Under the pieces are notes generated by a model. That model searched no databases, was not told the DNA's origin, and saw only the letters and a list, made by a program, of their open reading frames with translations. Both the position numbers and the translations under genes were made by a program. Positions 26,679 through 34,774 of a DNA stretch of 50,232 nt are shown here, one piece after another (position 1 is the stretch's first letter; each line of letters opens with the position of its first letter). The stretch is from Clostridiales bacterium (GTDB taxonomy: Bacteria; Bacillota; Clostridia; Monoglobales; Monoglobaceae), in the NCBI GenBank assembly GCA_019419865.1, contig JAHZIG010000019.1:1-50232 (forward strand), written 5' to 3'.

Positions 26679-27899
26679 ATGAAACTGCATACGACATACC
26701 TCGAAGGGGCCGTGCTGCCGACGGTCGTGGTCGCAGCGCTGGTGATGCTCACGGCGACGCTGGGGCTGCTGGCGCTGTGGGAGCAGGAGACGCTGCTCTT
26801 CACGCGCACGCAGCGGCTGCGGCAGGCGCGCGCCGACGTCGAATCGGCCGCCTTGCTCTACCGCCTGCATCCCGACGAACGGGCTCTGACCGCTGCCGGA
26901 GGTTATCTGCTCTACGACTCCCTGCCGCAGTCGCGCATCTTCGTGCGCCGCGAGCCGTGGGGCCTCTACGAACTGCTGCACATCACGACGGCAGACTCGC
27001 TCGTCGCGAGCAGCCGCATCGTCGGTGCCGAACCCGATCCCGCACGGACGCTCTTCTACGCCGACGACCGCACGGCCGTCACCCTCGCAGGCGACACGCG
27101 TCTGCACGGGACGCTCCGCCTGCCGCAGAACGGCCTGACCTACGGCCGTGTGGGAGCGGAGTTTTACCGGGGAGAGGAGGTTCCCCGCACGGCGATCCGG
27201 GGCTCGGCGAGGAGGCTTCCCGCACCTTCGGCTGCCGTCGCGGCACGGATCGACGCACTCTTCGCTTTCGCGCAGCAGCTGCCGGCCGCCGGCGATCTGC
27301 CCGACAGCCTCGGCGTATCGTTCCGCGACCCGACCGTCGTCCTACGCCTCGGCACGGCCGAGATCGGCGGCTGTACGCTGCGCGGGCGGATCGTGCTCGC
27401 AGCCGACGAGCTGCGCATCGACTCCGCCTGCCGGCTGGAAAACGTATTGGTCTGCGCACGCAAGATCACGGTCGGCAGCGGAGCCCGCATCGCGGCGCAG
27501 CTCTTCGCCCGCGACACGGTCGTCGTAGAGCCGTGCGCCGTGCTGGAATATCCGTCGGGCATCTACGCCGGCCGGTACGCCGAACTGGGCGACCGTGCGA
27601 CGGCGGACGGCTATGTCATCGTCCGCGACACCGTGCGGCACAAGAAGATGGCCGCCTCCTACCGCCAGTCGCGCACGGCACGCGTGCGGGGGCTTCTTCA
27701 TGCGGATGGCGCGGCGCAGGTGCAGGGGATCGTCGCGGGGTGTGCGGAGCTCAGACAGGCCGTCTACTTCTCGCCGCAGGGATACTACAAGGATATGCTC
27801 TACGACGTTACGCTGCTCGAAAATTCCGCCACGGCGCAACCGCTGTGGCACGGCGGCGCCGAGGCCGTGCGCAGAAAGGAGGCCGTATGCGTCGAGTAA
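26679..27899 (+). CDS. GspK-like pseudopilin with repetitive beta domain
   Basis: The 406-residue product has a pilin-type start without Glu at +5 (YLEGAVLPTVVVAALVMLTA), a feature shared with GspK at the pseudopilus tip. A helix rich in Arg/Glu/Gln follows (RTQRLRQARADVESAALLYR). From about residue 125 to 350 the sequence has short repeating strands (TRLHGTLRLPQNGLTYGR, LRGRIVLAADELRIDSACRL, ENVLVCARKITVGSGARI, AQLFARDTVVVEPCAVL) that suggest a right-handed beta-helix of bactofilin type. This size and fold are unlike standard GspK and may be specific to this phylum. The stop overlaps the next start. Confidence 0.5.
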   Translation: MKLHTTYLEGAVLPTVVVAALVMLTATLGLLALWEQETLLFTRTQRLRQARADVESAALLYRLHPDERALTAAGGYLLYDSLPQSRIFVRREPWGLYELLHITTADSLVASSRIVGAEPDPARTLFYADDRTAVTLAGDTRLHGTLRLPQNGLTYGRVGAEFYRGEEVPRTAIRGSARRLPAPSAAVAARIDALFAFAQQLPAAGDLPDSLGVSFRDPTVVLRLGTAEIGGCTLRGRIVLAADELRIDSACRLENVLVCARKITVGSGARIAAQLFARDTVVVEPCAVLEYPSGIYAGRYAELGDRATADGYVIVRDTVRHKKMAASYRQSRTARVRGLLHADGAAQVQGIVAGCAELRQAVYFSPQGYYKDMLYDVTLLENSATAQPLWHGGAEAVRRKEAVCVE

Positions 27900-28258
27900 A
27901 ACGGGCCTCGGGCGGAAGGCTGCGCGCAGCCTCGCTCGTCGAAGCCGTCGTAGCGGCGGTGGTGCTGCTGATCGCTTTCACAGCGGCAATGGAGCTGCTG
28001 CCCCGTCTGACGCTGCGCGGGGACGATGCGCTCGCAGTTGCCGAAGCCGAATACCGGGCCATGTGCGCCTTCGACAAATACGGATCAGGCGTATGGCCCG
28101 CGGGCACGTACGTCGAGCGGTACGGCGGAGGCGAAGCGACGGTGCGCGTGGAGCCGTATCGGCAATACCGTGACGTGCAACTCATAACGATCGAAGTCCG
28201 CATCGACGGCAGCCGCAAACGGATCGTACACAGACAGCTGGTGGAATGCGCCGAGTGA
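27887..28258 (+). CDS. Minor pseudopilin (GspI/GspH-like)
   Basis: The start at 27887 lies inside the end of the preceding gene and gives 123 residues. The pilin signature is LRAASLVEAVVAAVVLLIAF: cleavage would fall after an Ala rather than Gly, with Glu at +5. A small C-terminal domain follows (EATVRVEPYRQYRDVQLITIEV), the usual size for GspI. The next pseudopilin gene overlaps it. Confidence 0.7.
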   Translation: MRRVKRASGGRLRAASLVEAVVAAVVLLIAFTAAMELLPRLTLRGDDALAVAEAEYRAMCAFDKYGSGVWPAGTYVERYGGGEATVRVEPYRQYRDVQLITIEVRIDGSRKRIVHRQLVECAE

Positions 28259-28755
28259 AACATACGCTGCGCGGCTCGACGCTGGCCGAAACGCTGGTCG
28301 TGATGCTCGTGACGGGAATCGTCTTCCTGGCCGCCATGGAGGCCCTGACGCTCGTCTCGCGGCTCGTGGCCCGACGCGCGGCCGTGCTCGTCGAGGCGGG
28401 ACGGCAGCGCGACGGAATCTTCCGCCTCGGGCAGCTGCTCACAACGGCCGACAGCATCCGCAGCGCAGAGGGCGGAGCCGACGCCGGCGAGTGTATGCAC
28501 CTCTATCGTGCAGGAGGCGAGACGACACTGACGACGCGCGACTCCGCGGCAGTATTCGTCGCGGGGGAGTTCCGCGATACGCTCCTGCGTCGTGTCGGGC
28601 ACATGCAGCTCCTACGCTGCGATGCGGCGGCCGATACCCTCGAAGTCGACGTCGGGGGCCATATGCTGAAACTCCCCGTGCTGCGGCCCGCACGGGAAAG
28701 CTACGGACGAAGAATCGCTGAAATCGAAAAGGATCATGGATACGAAGAGCCATAA
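28246..28755 (+). CDS. Minor pseudopilin (GspJ-like)
   Basis: The 169-residue product has the pilin signature LRGSTLAETLVVMLVTGIVF with Gly before the cut and Glu at +5. A long helix and a mixed C-terminal domain follow. Size and order (I-like, J-like and K-like genes grouped together) match the pseudopilus tip complex of T2SS. It overlaps the neighbouring genes on both sides. Confidence 0.75.
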   Translation: MRRVKHTLRGSTLAETLVVMLVTGIVFLAAMEALTLVSRLVARRAAVLVEAGRQRDGIFRLGQLLTTADSIRSAEGGADAGECMHLYRAGGETTLTTRDSAAVFVAGEFRDTLLRRVGHMQLLRCDAAADTLEVDVGGHMLKLPVLRPARESYGRRIAEIEKDHGYEEP

Positions 28756-29788
28756 ACTGACGGACGCCCGACGCGAGATGTTCTACGCCGAGCTGCATGC
28801 ACTGTTGACGGCCGGTCTCGATTTCTCGGCGGCCTTCCGACTGCTCATCGAGGGCGAGGGCGACCGCCGGACGAAGGCGCTGCTCGAAGAGCTCTACGCC
28901 GCCGTCGTGCGCGGAGAGACGCTCGCCGAGGCCATGCGCCGAAGCGGGGCATTCCGCCCCTTGGAGTGCGGCGTGGTGCGCATCGGCGACGAGACGGGAC
29001 GTCTGGCACGGACACTCGACTTCCTGCGCGACTACTACCGCAAGCGGGCCGCGCAGCGGCGCATGGTCGCCTCGGCCGTGAGCTATCCCGTCGTCATCCT
29101 CGCCGTGGCGGCGGCTGTCGTGGCATTCATGCTCTCGGTCGTCGTACCCATGTTCGAGGAGGTATATGCGCGTATGGGAGGAGAGCTGCCCGCGCTCACG
29201 AGGGGGATCATCGCACTCTCGAAAGTGTTTCCCGCCTATGCCGCCGTCGCGGTCAGCGCGGGAGGGGGACTTTATCTGCTCTACCGCGCCAACCGACAGC
29301 GCGAGGAGGTGCAGCGCTGGCGCGCGGCGATCCTGCTCCGCCTGCCCGTCGCGGGTGAGATCATCCGCAAGAACATGCAGGCGCAGTGCTGCAAACTTCT
29401 CGACCTGCTATGCGCCGCGGGCGTGCCCCTGCTCGCCGGCGTCGGAATGCTCCGCGAGGTCATCGGATTCCACCCCTACCGCAAGTCGTTCGACGAGATC
29501 GAGCGACGGCTCGAACGGGGCGATGCCTTCGCCGAAACACTGGCCCGATTCCCCGATCTCTACGACCGAAAACTCACGGCGCTCGTCCGCGTCGGAGAGC
29601 AGACGAACCGTCTGCCCGAAATGCTCCGCAGGCAGGGTGAAACCCTCACCGAAGAACTCGAATACGCAATCCGCCGCATGGGCGCGATGCTCGAACCCGC
29701 ACTTATCCTGCTCGTCGGAATTCTCGTCGCCGTGATTCTAATCGCCATGTATATGCCTATGTTCTCCCTCGGAGGAATCATGGGGTAG
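28736..29788 (+). CDS. gspF: Inner-membrane platform protein GspF/PilC
   Basis: The 350-residue product has the two tandem T2SF domains of GspF: residues about 15-135 (FYAELHALLTAGLDFSAAF, RIGDETGRLARTLDFL) and about 215-340 (CKLLDLLCAAGVPLLAGV, LVRVGEQTNRLPEMLRRQ). Three membrane segments lie near 110-140, 165-185 and 318-340. The repeated (I/V)GE(E/Q)(T)G/N-like motif is diagnostic. It is the last gene of the secretion operon. No clear terminator separates it from the Rhs genes that follow on the same strand. Confidence 0.93.
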   Translation: MDTKSHKLTDARREMFYAELHALLTAGLDFSAAFRLLIEGEGDRRTKALLEELYAAVVRGETLAEAMRRSGAFRPLECGVVRIGDETGRLARTLDFLRDYYRKRAAQRRMVASAVSYPVVILAVAAAVVAFMLSVVVPMFEEVYARMGGELPALTRGIIALSKVFPAYAAVAVSAGGGLYLLYRANRQREEVQRWRAAILLRLPVAGEIIRKNMQAQCCKLLDLLCAAGVPLLAGVGMLREVIGFHPYRKSFDEIERRLERGDAFAETLARFPDLYDRKLTALVRVGEQTNRLPEMLRRQGETLTEELEYAIRRMGAMLEPALILLVGILVAVILIAMYMPMFSLGGIMG

Positions 29789-29941
29789 TAAATACGAATA
29801 CCAATCCTCTTTATTAACCTGAATCCAATTGCTTATGAAATGAACATTGTAGCGATGATACTCGGCCCCGAGTACATACCGCGATGACAAACCGGAAATC
29901 CTCCGCATGCCTAAAACTACCAAACCCAAACATTACGAACC
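29789..29941 (+). other. Gap between the secretion operon and Rhs locus B
   Basis: 153 bases contain one short palindrome (TACTCGG/CCGAGTA, about 29859-29874) without a T-run, and no TAnnTTTG motif that I can find. Transcription may therefore pass from gspF into the Rhs genes. Confidence 0.4.
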
Positions 29942-32929
29942 ATGAAACGAATTCTCAACTTCTTCATCCTGCTCCATGTTTTCTGGACATCTGCGAGCTA
30001 TGGACAATCATCCGAAGATGATAATGATCAGTATGTCGTGCGAAACGCCAGCCCTATCGTACCGGCATCCCCCAATGCCTCGTCATTGGGAATTTATGGA
30101 AACATTCCGGTCGGTCATTACACCGGAATTCCGGAAATAAAGATTCCCCTCTATGAAATCGAGACACGCGATTTTACCCTGCCGATCACGCTTTCGTATC
30201 ATGCGTCGGGGATTAAGGTCGCCCAGGAAGCGAGTACCGCAGGCTTGGGATGGGCCTTGATTGCCGGAGGATGTATTGCCCGGGAGATAAGGCATATGGA
30301 TGATTTCGGATCCGGCGGCTATTATTCCGGTCCCTCTCTCCCGGAATGCACCGAATCCAACGATGCCTCAAACCCGGAAGATATAAGGTATCCCAATTAC
30401 TTAAACAAGACGTTCGATTCGGAACCGGACATTTTCACCTACAACTTCAACAATATGTCCGGCCGATTTTTCTTCGAGCAGAATAAGGACCGCGAGACGG
30501 GTCCGGAATATCGCGCCGAGGCGATTATCGCCAATAAAAGCACGTGGTTGAAAATCGTTTGTCATAGATATTATGAGGGCGGATATTTCATCCGATTCGA
30601 GGTTTTCGACGCATACGGCAATACCTATCTGTTCAAATCCCGGGAGCATACGAGACCTTATATTCGTAATTTAACAGAATTTCCGGGAGAAGAACACATG
30701 AATCGATACGATCAACAGGACTTTGATCCGGTAGAAGGCAATGACGGAAATACAACAACCGCATGGTATCTGGATGAAATCATTACGACGAAGAAAGATA
30801 CGATCAGATTCGAGTATGAAACGGAGAAACTATTCAGTTCGGTCGGAGTGAACGAGACGGTCGGCCAAATAATGGCAGTACACAGCGGTCCGAGGCCATT
30901 CTTTTCGACACTCCCGCCTTCGTTCAAGCATTATAATTTAACCTATCTGAAGCGCGATCAACTGCTGCTGAAAAAAATCACTTTCAACCGTGGAGAGATA
31001 GATATATCGTATACGGATCGAGTGGATATTGCCGCTGCGGACTGGGAACCCAAAGCAAAAAAAATAGATCGGCTGACAGTGAAGAATATCTCCGGCGACA
31101 GAGTTCTCGATGTGAGGTTCGGGCATTCGTATTTGGGGACCGTCGTCGGCAATCCGGAACATGCGGACCATCGGGAACGAGAGCAAACGGCCCTGAATTG
31201 CCGGCTGCTGCTTGACAAGATATCCATATTCCGGAACAATGGAGAGTTGAATCGGAATTATGTGTTTTCATACAACAGGAACCCCCTGCCGCCAAAGAAT
31301 TCAAGCAGTACCGATCATTGGGGATATTACAACGTAAATTCCAAGTCGACTTCCGACCAGACCTTTCATTATGCACCGTCATACTACAGAACTTATAGAA
31401 ATTCCGAAGGACAAATCCAAACCGGAATATGGAAAGGCATCAACAAGAACTCGTGCTCGGACCGAAGTCAATACGGCGTCCTGACTTCGATAAAATTTCC
31501 GACCGGTGCAGAAACGCATTTTGAGTATGAGTTGAATGATTTTAGTAACGGCTTCAAGGATTCGGCCGACTCGTTGATCCGATCCGGAGGCGGACTGCGC
31601 ATTAAAACGATATGCGATCTGTCGGATAAAGGCGATACGATATCGGTAAGAACATTTGCATATACGGATGAAATCGGGAAATCTTCCGGTACTTTGATGT
31701 CGGTACCGGAATATCACTACAAGGTTACGGCAGGCGATGCGTCGGATGTGAGCGCGGTCTGGGGGTCATATATATACGGAACTTCGCATTCCTATCGGCC
31801 GATCACCGGATCGGCTGCCGGAATGCATGTCGGATACTCCGTTGTCACCGAAAGAAATATCACGAACGGAGTAGATAATGGATATGTAACCTATCGGTTT
31901 GAAAACCATGCAGACGGCAACAACGGTTTGGAGGATCTGATCATACCTGATTTTCCGACGATTCCGGCATTGGACAACGGTTTGCCGAAAGAGATCAAAT
32001 ATTATGACAATCAGAATAATCTGGTCAAAGCAATCGTATTCTCTCACCATCAAGTAGAGCAAACCAGTATCAAAGGTGTGATGTGTCACTCGCTTTGCAG
32101 GTCGAATAGCCCTCTGAACATCAAATTCTACGACCTGTATTCCGAGAGATGGGAAATGTATGAAAAGACTGAATACCAATATTTTCCGGATAAGGTAGCC
32201 ATCAAGACGGAATATGATTACAATGACGGGAATTGGCTGCCTAAGGAGGTGTCGCGGAGTGTGATAAGCGGAAACAGCGAGGGTCATTATCTCACCCGCT
32301 TCACCTATCCGACGGATCTCGGCGGACAGTTGAAGTATTTGGTCGATGCGAACATGATCGGAGTTCCAGTCGAAGTTACCGAATATAAAAACGGCAATAT
32401 CGTATCTGGCTCTAAAACAGAATTTACTCAAGTAAATTACTCCTATCAGCCTCGAGTTTATTACAAACTCAATACGAGTTCCGGAGATTATTACACGCAA
32501 ATCACCATGAATTACAATCATCCGTATGGGAACGTATACCAATTGATGAGAAGCGATGGCGTGCAGACAACGTATCTGTGGTCTTATAACAGGCAATATC
32601 CGGTTTTGGAAATTAAGAATGCGAGCTATCAACAGGTTTATGACGCATTGGGTAGATCGGCAGTTAATGCTATCGAGAATTACGACGGGAAAAGTTCCGA
32701 CGTGCCGGATTTTCAAGCCTATGGCGCCCTTCTTCGCAGTCGCTTGCCGAATTCCCGAGTTTCGGTATACACCTATAAGCCGTTGGTCGGATGTACCAGT
32801 ATAACAGACCCTTCAGGCCGAACGACGTATTATAAGTATGATTCGGCCAACAGGCTATCCGAAATCCGGGATGATCAAGATACAGGGAATCTTTTGCAAA
32901 AATTTGAATATCATCTGAAAAATAATTAG
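29942..32929 (+). CDS. Secreted YD-repeat partner protein of Rhs locus B
   Basis: The 995-residue product has a signal peptide (MKRILNFFILLHVFWTSASYG). Its N-terminal segment (VGHYTGIPEIKIPLYEIETR, PITLSYHASGIKVAQEAS, GLGWALIAGGCIAREI) is the conserved start of this Bacteroidetes family and recalls SpvB/TcB shells. YD repeats close the protein (TTYLWSYNRQYPVLEIKN, TYKPLVGCTSITDPSGRTT, YYKYDSANRLSEIRDD). The same plan is seen in 15156-18158 and in the partial gene at 47886. It lies 11 bases before the next Rhs gene and probably contributes half of a shared shell. There is no toxin tip. Confidence 0.87.
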   Translation: MKRILNFFILLHVFWTSASYGQSSEDDNDQYVVRNASPIVPASPNASSLGIYGNIPVGHYTGIPEIKIPLYEIETRDFTLPITLSYHASGIKVAQEASTAGLGWALIAGGCIAREIRHMDDFGSGGYYSGPSLPECTESNDASNPEDIRYPNYLNKTFDSEPDIFTYNFNNMSGRFFFEQNKDRETGPEYRAEAIIANKSTWLKIVCHRYYEGGYFIRFEVFDAYGNTYLFKSREHTRPYIRNLTEFPGEEHMNRYDQQDFDPVEGNDGNTTTAWYLDEIITTKKDTIRFEYETEKLFSSVGVNETVGQIMAVHSGPRPFFSTLPPSFKHYNLTYLKRDQLLLKKITFNRGEIDISYTDRVDIAAADWEPKAKKIDRLTVKNISGDRVLDVRFGHSYLGTVVGNPEHADHREREQTALNCRLLLDKISIFRNNGELNRNYVFSYNRNPLPPKNSSSTDHWGYYNVNSKSTSDQTFHYAPSYYRTYRNSEGQIQTGIWKGINKNSCSDRSQYGVLTSIKFPTGAETHFEYELNDFSNGFKDSADSLIRSGGGLRIKTICDLSDKGDTISVRTFAYTDEIGKSSGTLMSVPEYHYKVTAGDASDVSAVWGSYIYGTSHSYRPITGSAAGMHVGYSVVTERNITNGVDNGYVTYRFENHADGNNGLEDLIIPDFPTIPALDNGLPKEIKYYDNQNNLVKAIVFSHHQVEQTSIKGVMCHSLCRSNSPLNIKFYDLYSERWEMYEKTEYQYFPDKVAIKTEYDYNDGNWLPKEVSRSVISGNSEGHYLTRFTYPTDLGGQLKYLVDANMIGVPVEVTEYKNGNIVSGSKTEFTQVNYSYQPRVYYKLNTSSGDYYTQITMNYNHPYGNVYQLMRSDGVQTTYLWSYNRQYPVLEIKNASYQQVYDALGRSAVNAIENYDGKSSDVPDFQAYGALLRSRLPNSRVSVYTYKPLVGCTSITDPSGRTTYYKYDSANRLSEIRDDQDTGNLLQKFEYHLKNN

Positions 32930-32940
32930 GGGGATCGGTT

Positions 32941-34728
32941 ATGAAGAGAATAATAGTTTTGTTCACGATCTGTTCGTGCTTCTATGGAATGTCGTTCGCA
33001 CAAACGGCGGCGCTCAATGGCGGTAGGATCGAGCCGCGTCAGCTCACCGTCCAAGATACGACCTCGGTTATTCTGTATAGCACCGAAGCTGCATCGGGAG
33101 GCTCTGCACCAATCGTATACTCATGGGAATCGAGTGCAGATGCTCTTACGTGGTTTTCTGTTCCCGACGCAACCTCGGAATCCTATGAGTCGCGGCCTGT
33201 GTCCGGAGGCATTTATTATCGTCGAAAAGCCACTTCCGGGGATCGGATCGCATACTCGAATACGGTGGCACTCTCCGCAAACAACGCAATCGGAGTAACG
33301 AATGACACCAATTACATCGTAACCTATACCTACACGGCAAAAAACAATGCGTCCCATGTCGCGGATGTCGATTACTATAACGATACGGGGCATCCGGATC
33401 AGAACATACAGGTTGGCGCTGCGCCGGACGGGCGAAGTATCGTCACCCCCTTTTACTACGATGCCAAGATGCGTGAAAGCCGTAAATACCTGCCGTATGC
33501 TGCGAGCAGCTCTTCGGGGCTTTATCGTTCGGACGCCTTTTCGGAACAGGCCCAATATTACAACAGTCTCTATGGAGAGGGTGCTCATTCCTATATGGAG
33601 CATCTGTATGATAACTCACCGCTGAATCGGAAAGTGGGTTCTTACAATGCCGGAACGGTTTTCCGTACAGAAGACAGGAAACAAACGGTCACTTATGATA
33701 CAAACGCAGAAAACGAGGTGGCGTATTTCACCGTCACGGCGCAAGGGCTGTCGTTTTCGGGCTTTCATCCTCCTCATACGCTGTTCAAGACCACGGAAAC
33801 GAACGAGGACGGTATCGCAGTAGCGATATACAAAGATTATATGGAGCAGACCATCCTCGAACGTACTGTCGGTATGTCCGACAGTACTACGACGTACGAT
33901 ACCTATTACGTCTATGACGATCGGGGCAACCTCTGCTATGTGTTACCGCCCGAACTGAGCAAGACGATCGAAGGGCGAAGTCCCGGAACGTTGCCGGATA
34001 CGGCAATCGCTGAACTGGCCTATGTCTATAAATACGACGGGCGCAAGCGGTGTATCGAAAAACGTATGCCCGGCACAGATCCGGTCTATATGATCTACGA
34101 TAACAATGACAGACTGGTGATGAGCCAGGACGGGAATATGCGCAAACAAAATCAATGGGTTTACACCGAATACGACCGGTTGGATCGTCCCACCCGCCAG
34201 AGTATACTCGCGAGTGCAGAGGCCGTCGCACCGTCGACGCTTCAACAAGATTATGACAAGTCTTGGGAAAATTCGTACACTCCGCTGAACTCCGGTTTTA
34301 CGGAAACCGCCATGCTGTCGGTGACAGTATACGATGCCTATGTCTACGAGGACGAAATGGAAATCATTCCGATGAACCGCGTCCCCGTCGGAACGAATAT
34401 CCGGGGCTGGACATTCAGAATAACACGTATGGACATGCAGCCGGAATCGCCCGTCGACGTAATTTACAGTATGGACATTAATGGAAAAGAGTGGATGGTC
34501 ATAACTCATTATGACGGTGATAACGTGGGGGTAAGCTGTAATTCGAGGATCAATGCGACAGCAGAATCTTTGGGCCTATTATGCGACGGCGGTTGGTCGT
34601 TACCCGATGACGAATATACATTCACCATCAAGGACGATCAGGACTATATCGTGACGAAGAACGATCTTCCCGAGGGGAATGATCAAGAATGGGGCTTCGA
34701 ACGAGTCGTAAGAATCCGCCCGCGTTGA
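32941..34728 (+). CDS. First half of a split Rhs shell (locus B)
   Basis: The 595-residue product has a signal peptide (MKRIIVLFTICSCFYGMSFA), an Ig-like domain (about 45-120, PIVYSWESSADALTW ... GIYYRRKATSGDRIAYSN), then the Bacteroidetes Rhs entry domain (NYIVTYTYTAKNNASHVADV, PFYYDAKMRESRKYLPYA) and YD repeats (TYYVYDDRGNLCYVLPPEL, YVYKYDGRKRCIEKRMPG). It corresponds to about residues 380-800 of the single 1482-aa protein of locus A. It ends with an unrelated beta-rich tail of about 130 residues and has no core end or toxin tip. The rest of the shell is carried by the next gene, 46 bases downstream. The split may be functional, since both halves have signal peptides. Confidence 0.78.
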   Translation: MKRIIVLFTICSCFYGMSFAQTAALNGGRIEPRQLTVQDTTSVILYSTEAASGGSAPIVYSWESSADALTWFSVPDATSESYESRPVSGGIYYRRKATSGDRIAYSNTVALSANNAIGVTNDTNYIVTYTYTAKNNASHVADVDYYNDTGHPDQNIQVGAAPDGRSIVTPFYYDAKMRESRKYLPYAASSSSGLYRSDAFSEQAQYYNSLYGEGAHSYMEHLYDNSPLNRKVGSYNAGTVFRTEDRKQTVTYDTNAENEVAYFTVTAQGLSFSGFHPPHTLFKTTETNEDGIAVAIYKDYMEQTILERTVGMSDSTTTYDTYYVYDDRGNLCYVLPPELSKTIEGRSPGTLPDTAIAELAYVYKYDGRKRCIEKRMPGTDPVYMIYDNNDRLVMSQDGNMRKQNQWVYTEYDRLDRPTRQSILASAEAVAPSTLQQDYDKSWENSYTPLNSGFTETAMLSVTVYDAYVYEDEMEIIPMNRVPVGTNIRGWTFRITRMDMQPESPVDVIYSMDINGKEWMVITHYDGDNVGVSCNSRINATAESLGLLCDGGWSLPDDEYTFTIKDDQDYIVTKNDLPEGNDQEWGFERVVRIRPR

Positions 34729-34774
34729 AAACATCCCGATCGTACCCCATATTAACCTAACAACGATTACAATC

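Noticed and set aside
25958..27886. Upstream part of the long frame that ends at 28258
   Set aside because: Only the last 123 codons have a pilin signature; the rest is an Arg-rich shadow of three other genes.
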